This document shows positions 37,314 to 43,877 of a DNA stretch of 43,877 nucleotides, piece by piece. The DNA comes from a bacterium (GTDB taxonomy: Bacteria > Bacillota > Bacilli > Lactobacillales > Streptococcaceae). The stretch lies in the NCBI GenBank assembly GCA_905221435.1, contig CAJNDD010000014.1, positions 1 through 43,877 of the forward strand, written 5' to 3'. A program made the translations under genes and the position numbers. Each line of letters starts with the position of its first letter. Positions within the stretch are counted from its first letter, which is position 1. The notes below the pieces were generated by a model that worked only from the letters and a program-made list of their open reading frames with translations, made no database searches and was not told where the DNA came from.

Positions 37314-38137
37314 AAAATGTGAGCTTTACCTATCAAGAGGGGACTCCCCTATCTTCATCAGCCTTGACTGATGTTTCTTTGACGATTGAGGATGGTTCCT
37401 ATACAGCTTTAGTAGGGCACACAGGTAGTGGGAAATCAACGATTTTACAGCTTTTAAATGGCCTATTGGTACCAAGTAAGGGTTCTGTTCGAGTTTTTGA
37501 TACCGTCATTACCTCTACATCAACCAATAAAGAAATTCGCCAGATTCGAAAGCAGGTTGGTCTAGTGTTTCAATTTGCTGAAAATCAGATTTTTGAAGAG
37601 ACTGTTTTGAAAGATGTTGCATTTGGACCGCAAAATTTTGGAGTTTCTGAGGAAGAGACCAAGAAAATTGCGCGAGAAAAGTTAGCCTTGGTAGGCATCG
37701 ATGAGTCACTCTTTGAGCGCAGTCCTTTTGAACTTTCGGGTGGCCAGATGAGACGTGTGGCTATAGCAGGTATGCTGGCCATGGAGCCAACTGTCTTGGT
37801 TTTGGATGAGCCAACAGCAGGGCTAGATCCTTTGGGCAGAAAAGAATTGATGACCTTGTTTAAAAAACTTCACCTTTCTGGAATGACAATCGTTCTGGTA
37901 ACGCATTTGATGGATGACGTAGCTGAGTATGCTGATCAGGTTTACGTTATGGAAAAGGGGCGTTTAGTCAAAAGTGGCAAACCGAGCGAAGTTTTCCAAG
38001 ATGTAGCCTCTATGGAAAATGTACAGTTAGGTGTGCCTAAAATCACAGCCTTTTGTAAACGTTTGGCAGATAGGGGTGTAGCTTTTAAAAAACTGCCAAT
38101 CAAGATAGAAGAGTTTAAGGAGTCGCTAAATGGATAG
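37298..38137 (+). CDS. ecfA2: ECF transporter energy-coupling ATPase EcfA2
   Basis: A 279-residue ABC ATPase with Walker [10 protein letters not shown] (40-48), signature LSGGQMRR and Walker [13 protein letters not shown]. It is the second, non-identical ATPase of the ECF module. Overlap with ecfA1 (16 bases) and ecfT (8 bases) indicates coupled synthesis in fixed ratio. Confidence 0.96.
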   Translation: MGITLENVSFTYQEGTPLSSSALTDVSLTIEDGSYTALVGHTGSGKSTILQLLNGLLVPSKGSVRVFDTVITSTSTNKEIRQIRKQVGLVFQFAENQIFEETVLKDVAFGPQNFGVSEEETKKIAREKLALVGIDESLFERSPFELSGGQMRRVAIAGMLAMEPTVLVLDEPTAGLDPLGRKELMTLFKKLHLSGMTIVLVTHLMDDVAEYADQVYVMEKGRLVKSGKPSEVFQDVASMENVQLGVPKITAFCKRLADRGVAFKKLPIKIEEFKESLNG

Positions 38138-38924
38138 TATGATTTTAGGGCGTTATATACCGGGGGATTCCATCATTCATCGCTTGGATCCCCGTAGTAA
38201 ATTGCTTGCCATGATTCTGTTGATTTTGATTGTATTTTGGGCTAATAATCCTCTCACCAATCTCATTCTGTTTGTAGCGACAGGTATATTTATCGCTTTG
38301 TCGGGTGTTTCTCTCTCATTTTTCGTTCAGGGATTAAAATCCATGTTCTTCCTGATTGCTTTTACGACTCTTTTTCAGCTCTTTTTCATTTCAAGTGGAA
38401 ATGTCCTATTTGAGTTTTCTTTTATAAAAATAACGGATTATGCTTTACAACAAGCAGGAATCATTTTCTGTCGTTTTGTGTTGATTATTTTCTTTTCAAC
38501 CTTGCTGACATTAACGACCATGCCTTTGAGTCTGGCAGCTGCAGTTGAAGCTCTTTTGGCACCGCTGAAACGCGTGAAAGTTCCCGTTCATGAAATTGGC
38601 CTCATGTTATCAATGAGTTTGCGTTTTGTTCCAACCTTGATGGATGACACGACACGGATTATGAATGCTCAGAAGGCTCGCGGAGTTGACTTTGGTGAGG
38701 GAAGCATCGTACAAAAAGTAAAGGCTATGATTCCGATTTTAATTCCTCTTTTTGCGATGAGTTTAAAGCGTGCGGATTCTTTGGCGATAGCCATGGAAGC
38801 GCGTGGCTATCAGGGAGGAAAGGGTAGAAGTCAGTATAGACAGTTGAGATGGGGTAAAAAGGATACACTGGCAATTCTTGTGATTTTGGTGCTGGGTTGT
38901 TTCTTATTTTTCTTGAAGTCTTAG
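38130..38924 (+). CDS. ecfT: ECF transporter transmembrane protein EcfT
   Basis: A 264-residue membrane subunit with five or so helices and the two cytoplasmic coupling signatures AQKARGVDF and MEARGYQGG (Ala-Arg-Gly motifs) that contact the two ATPases. It receives the S components. Last gene of the ECF group; mreC follows after 60 bases. Confidence 0.95.
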   Translation: MDSMILGRYIPGDSIIHRLDPRSKLLAMILLILIVFWANNPLTNLILFVATGIFIALSGVSLSFFVQGLKSMFFLIAFTTLFQLFFISSGNVLFEFSFIKITDYALQQAGIIFCRFVLIIFFSTLLTLTTMPLSLAAAVEALLAPLKRVKVPVHEIGLMLSMSLRFVPTLMDDTTRIMNAQKARGVDFGEGSIVQKVKAMIPILIPLFAMSLKRADSLAIAMEARGYQGGKGRSQYRQLRWGKKDTLAILVILVLGCFLFFLKS

Positions 38925-38984
38925 TGGATTTGTAAGATTGATGAAAAAATCACAGTAGCAGGTCTTTAGTATAAAGGTAGGAAT

Positions 38985-39800
38985 ATGAACCGTTTTAAAA
39001 AATCAAAATATCTAATCATCGTTTTTGTCGCAGTTCTCGCAGTTTCTGTACTATTAGTGACAACCTATTCAAGTGCTATTGTGACAAAACTAGGAGATGG
39101 GATTTCTTTAGTAGATAGAATTGTTCAAAAACCTTTTCAGTGGTTTGATACTTTCAAATCGGATTTGGGACATTTGACGCAGACTTATAATGAAAACGAG
39201 AGTTTAAAAAAGCAACTTTATCAACTAGAGATGGAGTCTAATCAATCAGAAAGTTTAAAAACTGAAAATGAACAACTACGTCAGTTGCTGGATATGAAGT
39301 CAAAATTGCAAGCTACAAAAACCTTAGCAGCAGATGTAATTATGCGAGCTCCAGTATCTTGGAAACAAGAGTTAACAATTGATGCGGGAAGTTCAAAAGG
39401 AGCTTCTGAAAATATGTTGGCCATTGCAAATGGTGGCTTGATTGGTAGTGTTTCAAAAGTAGAGGATCATTCAACAACTGTCAACTTGCTGACAAACACT
39501 GAAAATTCTGACAATATTTCCGTTAAAATCCTGCATGGCTCTACTGAAATTTACGGGATTATCGTTGGTTATGATAAGGAGTCTGAACTTCTTAAAATTA
39601 GCCAATTAAATAGTAACAGCGATATTAGTGCGGGAGACAAGGTGACTACAGGTGGACTCGGAAACTTTAATGTCAAAGATATTCCTGTTGGAGAGGTTGT
39701 TGCCACAACGCATAGCAGTGACTATCTAACACGAGAGGTAACAGTAAAGTTAAGTGCTGACACCAAAAATCTTCATGTGGTAGAGTTAGTGGGGAATTAG
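38985..39800 (+). CDS. mreC: Cell shape-determining protein MreC
   Basis: A 271-residue bitopic protein: short cytoplasmic tail, one helix (about 10-30), a coiled coil (about 65-110; QTYNENESLKKQL) and a beta-rich extracellular domain. It scaffolds peripheral peptidoglycan synthesis in ovoid cocci. Ribosome site AGGTAGGAA; 2 bases separate it from mreD. MreB is absent from streptococci. Confidence 0.96.
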   Translation: MNRFKKSKYLIIVFVAVLAVSVLLVTTYSSAIVTKLGDGISLVDRIVQKPFQWFDTFKSDLGHLTQTYNENESLKKQLYQLEMESNQSESLKTENEQLRQLLDMKSKLQATKTLAADVIMRAPVSWKQELTIDAGSSKGASENMLAIANGGLIGSVSKVEDHSTTVNLLTNTENSDNISVKILHGSTEIYGIIVGYDKESELLKISQLNSNSDISAGDKVTTGGLGNFNVKDIPVGEVVATTHSSDYLTREVTVKLSADTKNLHVVELVGN

Positions 39801-39802
39801 CA

Positions 39803-40297
39803 ATGAGACTGTTAAAACAAGTTGGTATATTCTTTTTACTCCCTGTTATTGTGCTAGTTGATGCTCATATTGGTCAACTAGTGGGTTCCTTCTTTCCTCA
39901 CTTTCACTTAGCTAGTCATTTCCTGTTTTTATTTCTCTTGTTTGAGACCATTGAAGTCTCGGAATATCTTTACCTAGCCTATTGTTTTATAGTGGGCTTG
40001 GTTTATGATATTTACTTTTTCCATTTGATAGGGATTGCGACTCTCTTATTTGTTCTTTTGGGAGTTACTCTTCACAAATTCAATAGTGTGATTTTGATGA
40101 ATCGTTGGACTCGAATCTTGGTTGTCATTGTGCTCAGTTTTCTATTTGATATGGGAAGTTATCTTCTGGCTCTCTCCATAGGACTGACTGTAGAATCTAT
40201 GCCCATTTTCGTCGTCTACAGCCTTTTTCCATCAATGATTTTAAACTTTTTATGGATGATGATTTTCCAGTATATTTTTGAAAAATGTTATCTATGA
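39803..40297 (+). CDS. mreD: Rod shape-determining protein MreD
   Basis: A 164-residue membrane protein with about five helices, partner of MreC. Low sequence conservation is normal; the assignment rests on length, hydrophobicity and location between mreC and pcsB. Confidence 0.92.
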   Translation: MRLLKQVGIFFLLPVIVLVDAHIGQLVGSFFPHFHLASHFLFLFLLFETIEVSEYLYLAYCFIVGLVYDIYFFHLIGIATLLFVLLGVTLHKFNSVILMNRWTRILVVIVLSFLFDMGSYLLALSIGLTVESMPIFVVYSLFPSMILNFLWMMIFQYIFEKCYL

Positions 40298-40311
40298 GAA
40301 AGAAATATAAA

Positions 40312-40355
40312 TGTAACAAAGGCGTAATATTTATTATGTCTTTTTTTGGTATACT
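40312..40355 (+). promoter_or_regulatory. pcsB promoter with WalR-like direct repeat
   Basis: TGTAAC-AAAGG-CGTAAT (40312-40328) matches the WalR consensus TGTWAY-N5-TGTWAY except for the first base of the second half. An extended -10 TGG-TATACT (40347-40355) follows. The site begins 14 bases after mreD ends. WalRK is the known activator of pcsB. Confidence 0.75.
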
Positions 40356-40389
40356 AGTAGTGTTTCAAATAGAAGGAGTAATAGTAGAT

Positions 40390-41598
40390 ATGAAGAAAAA
40401 AATCTTAGCATCACTTTTGTTAAGTACAGTGTTGTTTTCTCAAGTAGCAGTATTGACAACTGTTCATGCAGAAACAACTGATGAAAAAATTGCTGCTCAA
40501 GATAGTAAGATTAGTGATTTAACAACAAAACAAAAAGAAGCTCAAAAACAGGTGGATGAAATCCAAACACAAGTTACAGCTATTCAAACACAACAAGCAA
40601 ACTTGCAAGCTGAGAATGAAACTCTACAGGCTGAATCTAAAAAACTTGAAGGAGAAATTACAGAGCTCTCTAAGAATATTGTTGCTCGTAATGCTTCTTT
40701 AGAAAAACAAGCGCGTAGCGCACAGACAAATGGAGCTGCGACTAGCTACATCAATACAATTATTAACTCAAAATCAATTACAGAAGCGATTTCACGTGTT
40801 GCAGCTATGAGCGAGATTGTATCAGCTAACAACAAAATGTTGGAGCAACAGAAAGCTGATAAGAAATCTATCGCTGAAAAACAAGTTGCAAATAATGAAG
40901 CAATCAACACTGTAATTGCGAACCAACAAACACTTGCTGACGATGCACAAGCATTGACAACAAAACAAGCAGAGTTGAAAGTTGCTGAGTTAAACCTTGC
41001 TGCAGAGAAAGCTACTGCAGAAAGCGATAAAGCAACTTTGTTGGAACAAAAAGCTGCAGCAGAGGCAGAAGCGAAAGCTGCAGCTGAAGCAGAAGCGGCT
41101 TATAAAGCACGTCAAACAAGCCAACAACAATCAGTTGTTGCTTCTGGAAATACAACACTTTCAGATCAAGTGCAAGCAACTTCAAGCTCTTCATCAGATG
41201 ATGATTCAAGCTACACTCCGGCACCTGCACCAACTCCAACTAGACAGCGTCCAACATACAGTACAAATGCTTCAAGTTATCCAACTGGTGAATGTACTTG
41301 GGGAGCTAAGACATTAGCTCCTTGGGCTGGAGATTACTGGGGTAACGGAGCGCAGTGGGCTACAAGTGCAGCAGCTGCAGGATTCCGTACTGGATCAACT
41401 CCACAAGTTGGTGCGATTGCATGTTGGAATGACGGTGGATATGGACACGTAGCGGTTGTTACAGCAGTTTCATCATCAACTAGCATTCAAGTATCAGAAT
41501 CAAACTACGGTGGAGATCGTACAATCGGTAACAAACGTGGATGGTTCAACCCAACTACAACATCTGAAGGCTATGTTACTTACATCTATCCAAACTAA
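40390..41598 (+). CDS. pcsB: Peptidoglycan hydrolase PcsB (secreted, CHAP domain)
   Basis: A 402-residue secreted protein; the ATG at 40390 gives [18 protein letters not shown] and a signal peptide ending TTVHA before ET, while an upstream in-frame ATG lies inside mreD. A long coiled coil (about 30-245), an Ala-rich segment and a Ser/Pro linker lead to a C-terminal CHAP domain with Cys302 (ECTWGAK) and His353 (GYGHVAVV). PcsB splits daughter cells under control of FtsEX. The S. pneumoniae protein is about 392 residues; the extra residues lie in the linker. Confidence 0.96.
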   Translation: MKKKILASLLLSTVLFSQVAVLTTVHAETTDEKIAAQDSKISDLTTKQKEAQKQVDEIQTQVTAIQTQQANLQAENETLQAESKKLEGEITELSKNIVARNASLEKQARSAQTNGAATSYINTIINSKSITEAISRVAAMSEIVSANNKMLEQQKADKKSIAEKQVANNEAINTVIANQQTLADDAQALTTKQAELKVAELNLAAEKATAESDKATLLEQKAAAEAEAKAAAEAEAAYKARQTSQQQSVVASGNTTLSDQVQATSSSSSDDDSSYTPAPAPTPTRQRPTYSTNASSYPTGECTWGAKTLAPWAGDYWGNGAQWATSAAAAGFRTGSTPQVGAIACWNDGGYGHVAVVTAVSSSTSIQVSESNYGGDRTIGNKRGWFNPTTTSEGYVTYIYPN

Positions 41599-41610
41599 TG
41601 AATGAAACGA

Positions 41611-41633
41611 AGAGGCTCAATCGAGTCTCTTTT
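41611..41633 (+). terminator. Terminator after pcsB
   Basis: AGAGGCTC / GAGTCTCT stem (one G-U pair) with AATC loop and four T, 12 bases after the pcsB stop. Confidence 0.8.
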
Positions 41634-41665
41634 AATGTTTTTAGCCGAAAGTCCTACTAAATAGC

Positions 41666-41694
41666 TTGAAAATGTTGTTGAAATATGATAAAAT
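41666..41694 (+). promoter_or_regulatory. rpsB-tsf promoter
   Basis: TTGAAA (41666-41671), 17-base spacer, TAAAAT (41689-41694). It leaves a 5' leader of about 110 bases before rpsB, long enough for a regulatory structure. Confidence 0.65.
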
Positions 41695-41810
41695 AAGGAT
41701 TGTCGTGTAAACGATAATACTCATTCTTGATGAATTGTGAAACTGTTGCCCGTGGGTCGTTTTGCGAGTTGAAGTCAAGAAGAGGAAAAAAACAAAAAGG
41801 AGAAATACTC

Positions 41811-42590
41811 ATGGCAGTAATTTCAATGAAACAACTTCTTGAGGCTGGTGTACACTTTGGTCACCAAACTCGTCGCTGGAACCCTAAGATGGCTAAGTAC
41901 ATCTTCACTGAGCGTAACGGAATCCACGTTATCGACTTGCAACAAACTGTAAAATATGCTGACCAAGCATACGACTTTATGCGTGATGCGGCAGCTAGCG
42001 ATGCAGTTGTATTGTTCGTTGGTACTAAAAAACAAGCTGCTGATGCTGTTAAAGAAGAAGCAGAACGTTCAGGTCAATACTACATCAACCACCGTTGGTT
42101 GGGTGGAACTCTTACTAACTGGGGAACTATTCAAAAACGTATTGCTCGTTTGAAAGAAATCAAACGTATGGAAGAAGAAGGAATCTTTGACGTTCTTCCT
42201 AAGAAAGAAGTTGCACTTCTTAACAAACAACGTGCACGTCTTGAAAAATTCTTGGGTGGTATCGAAGACATGCCTCGTATCCCAGATGTAATGTACGTAG
42301 TTGACCCACATAAAGAACAAATCGCTGTTAAAGAAGCTAAAAAATTGGGTATCCCAGTTGTAGCGATGGTTGACACAAACACTGACCCAGACGATATCGA
42401 TGTAATCATCCCAGCTAACGATGACGCTATCCGCGCGGTTAAATTGATTACAGCTAAATTGGCTGACGCTATCATCGAAGGACGTCAAGGTGAAGATGCA
42501 GCAGCAGTTGAAGCAGAATTTGTAGCTTCAGAAGCTCAAGCTGACTCAATCGAAGAAATCGTTGAAGTTGTAGAAGGCGACAACGCTTAA
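41811..42590 (+). CDS. rpsB: 30S ribosomal protein S2
   Basis: A 259-residue ribosomal protein. The ATG at 41811 is chosen from AAAAAGGAGAAATACTC and the conserved start [19 protein letters not shown]; an in-frame upstream ATG lacks a ribosome site. Codon use is highly biased, as expected for abundant translation proteins. Co-transcribed with tsf through an intercistronic hairpin. Confidence 0.98.
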   Translation: MAVISMKQLLEAGVHFGHQTRRWNPKMAKYIFTERNGIHVIDLQQTVKYADQAYDFMRDAAASDAVVLFVGTKKQAADAVKEEAERSGQYYINHRWLGGTLTNWGTIQKRIARLKEIKRMEEEGIFDVLPKKEVALLNKQRARLEKFLGGIEDMPRIPDVMYVVDPHKEQIAVKEAKKLGIPVVAMVDTNTDPDDIDVIIPANDDAIRAVKLITAKLADAIIEGRQGEDAAAVEAEFVASEAQADSIEEIVEVVEGDNA

Positions 42591-42611
42591 TTCAAATACG
42601 TAATCATTACC

Positions 42612-42647
42612 TAGGAGGGCAGGGCTTAGCCCGGCTCTCCTATTTTT
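42612..42647 (+). terminator. Strong intercistronic hairpin between rpsB and tsf
   Basis: A 13-pair stem (TAGGAGGGC / GGCTCTCCTA plus inner GGGC / GCCC; one G-U, one mismatch) with a 3-base loop is followed by five T. It looks like an attenuator that would set the S2 to EF-Ts ratio, since tsf has no clear promoter of its own in the remaining 20 bases. Confidence 0.75.
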
Positions 42648-42668
42648 AAAAAATATAGGAGAATCAAA

Positions 42669-43709
42669 ATGGCAGAAATTACAGCTAAACTTGTAAAAGA
42701 GTTGCGTGAAAAATCTGGTGCCGGTGTTATGGACGCTAAGAAAGCATTGGTTGAAGTTGAAGGTGATATCGAAAAAGCAATTGAATTGCTTCGCGAAAAA
42801 GGTATGGCGAAGGCAGCTAAGAAAGCTGACCGTGTTGCTGCAGAAGGTTTGACTGGTGTATTTGTTAACGGTAACGTTGCAGCAGTAGTTGAAGTAAATG
42901 CTGAAACTGACTTCGTTGCGAAAAACGCTCAATTCGTTGAGCTGGTAAATGCAACAGCTAAAGTAATTGCTGAAGGTAAACCAGCTAATAACGAAGAAGC
43001 ACTTGCTTTGACAATGCCTTCAGGTGAAACTCTTGAAGCAGCCTATGTATCTGCAACAGCTACAATCGGTGAAAAAATCTCATTCCGTCGTTTTGCTTTG
43101 CTTGAAAAAACAGATGCACAACACTTTGGAGCATACCAACACAATGGTGGCCGTATCGGTGTCATCTCTGTTATTGAAGGTGGAGACGAAGCACTTGCTA
43201 AACAAATCTCAATGCACATTGCTGCGATGAAACCAACAGTTCTTTCTTACAAAGAATTGGATGAGCAGTTCGTTAAAGATGAGTTGGCACAATTGAACCA
43301 CGTGATTGACCAAGATAATGATAGCCGTGCAATGGTTGGTAAACCAGCTCTTCCACACTTGAAATATGGATCAAAAGCTCAATTGACTGATGAAGTGATT
43401 GCTCAAGCTGAAGAAGACATCAAAGCTGAGTTGGCTGCGGAAGGCAAACCAGAAAAAATTTGGGACAAAATCATCCCAGGTAAAATGGACCGCTTCATGC
43501 TTGACAACACTAAAGTTGACCAGGCATACACACTTCTTGCACAAGTGTACATCATGGATGACAGCAAGACAGTTGAAGCTTACCTTGATTCAGTTAATGC
43601 TTCAGTAGTTGAGTTTGCTCGCTTTGAAGTTGGTGAAGGTATCGAGAAAGCTGCAAATGACTTCGAAGCTGAAGTTGCAGCTACAATGGCAGCAGCCTTG
43701 AATAACTAA
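42669..43709 (+). CDS. tsf: Translation elongation factor Ts
   Basis: A 346-residue nucleotide exchange factor for EF-Tu. N-terminal UBA-like domain ([21 protein letters not shown] onward), the TDFVAKN motif near residue 80 that contacts EF-Tu, and a coiled-coil region near 250. Length is normal for streptococci. Ribosome site ATAGGAG. Followed by a terminator. Confidence 0.98.
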   Translation: MAEITAKLVKELREKSGAGVMDAKKALVEVEGDIEKAIELLREKGMAKAAKKADRVAAEGLTGVFVNGNVAAVVEVNAETDFVAKNAQFVELVNATAKVIAEGKPANNEEALALTMPSGETLEAAYVSATATIGEKISFRRFALLEKTDAQHFGAYQHNGGRIGVISVIEGGDEALAKQISMHIAAMKPTVLSYKELDEQFVKDELAQLNHVIDQDNDSRAMVGKPALPHLKYGSKAQLTDEVIAQAEEDIKAELAAEGKPEKIWDKIIPGKMDRFMLDNTKVDQAYTLLAQVYIMDDSKTVEAYLDSVNASVVEFARFEVGEGIEKAANDFEAEVAATMAAALNN

Positions 43710-43718
43710 TGATAAAAG

Positions 43719-43741
43719 AGGAAGCAATTTGCTTCCTTTTT
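43719..43741 (+). terminator. Terminator after tsf
   Basis: AGGAAGC / GCTTCCT stem with a short AT loop, followed by five T. Confidence 0.85.
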
Positions 43742-43877
43742 CTGTTATGTGACTATTAGTCCGTCTCGCTCCGTAAGGTGCGAGACAAATAAACCACCCG
43801 CTATGCGGGTGCGCATCGAAGGTTATACCAAAAAAACTCCAAACGCGATACAATAAAGGTGTTCAAGCCAATTGTAA
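43742..43877. mobile_element. Possible edge of a small transposable element (IS200/IS605-like), truncated by window end
   Basis: After the tsf terminator the composition changes: two compact GC-rich hairpins occur, GTCTCGC / GCGAGAC (43763-43769 with 43780-43786) and CACCCGC / GCGGGTG with a 3-base loop (43795-43811). Subterminal hairpins upstream of tnpA are typical of IS200/IS605 ends, and no coding sequence begins before the window stops. No transposase is visible, so this is a suggestion only; it could also be a leader structure of the next gene. Confidence 0.4.

Noticed and set aside
40789..40802. ATTTCACGTGTTGC inside pcsB as a fourth parS site
   Set aside because: Four mismatches to the 14-bp core, including loss of the right half-site symmetry.

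Overview
The window is the chromosomal replication-origin region of a low-GC Gram-positive coccus, almost certainly a mitis-group Streptococcus (S. mitis / S. oralis / S. infantis / S. pneumoniae complex). The basis is gene order recalled from S. pneumoniae (comX, ftsH, hpt, tilS, divIC, mfd, pth, ychF, dnaN, dnaA, parB, htrA, rlmH, comCDE and onward to tsf) together with protein sequences of the pneumococcal type. The competence pheromone and the competence sigma factor are clearly not the common S. pneumoniae alleles, so a commensal relative is more likely. No database search was run.

Left arm (1-15000, nearly all on the minus strand, reading away from the origin): a truncated tRNA-Glu with a strong promoter; comX; a compact operon-like run of ftsH, hpt, tilS, a class A beta-lactamase-like protein, a 40-residue protein, divIC, rqcP and mfd, with gaps of 0-57 bases and several overlaps; then pth, ychF, a DUF951 protein, dnaN and dnaA. 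oriC lies around dnaA, with DnaA boxes between dnaN and dnaA, between dnaA and parB, and a third group between htrA and rlmH.

Origin-proximal regulators (15000-20400): parB, htrA (with a CiaR-type site), rlmH, tRNA-Arg, comCDE, tRNA-Glu and tRNA-Asn. ComC encodes a 16-residue pheromone after a Gly-Gly leader; ComD and ComE are the receptor kinase and response regulator. ComE-type direct repeats precede both comC and comX. In this clade HtrA, CiaR and ParB are all reported to modulate competence, so this is one linked segregation, stress and competence neighbourhood.

Right arm (20400-43877): a divergent tetR / YhgE-Pip pair with matching inverted repeats; on the minus strand yfhO, a TTG-initiated ABC-F ATPase with a degenerate second Walker A, and a recF / yaaA pair; on the plus strand trpS, guaB, two M16-like peptidases, a RodZ-like protein, pgsA, the ECF energy-coupling module (ecfA1, ecfA2, ecfT), mreC, mreD, pcsB, rpsB and tsf. 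Three parS-like sites lie inside tilS, yfhO and ecfA1. The last ~135 bases after tsf hold two GC-rich hairpins that may be the edge of a transposable element cut off by the window end.

All genes look intact. I found no CRISPR array, prophage or defence island. The least ordinary signals are the pheromone allele, a perfect 11-bp palindrome centred on the predicted comX -10 element, the inverted tRNA-Glu copies on either side of oriC, and the candidate operators of the tetR/YhgE pair.
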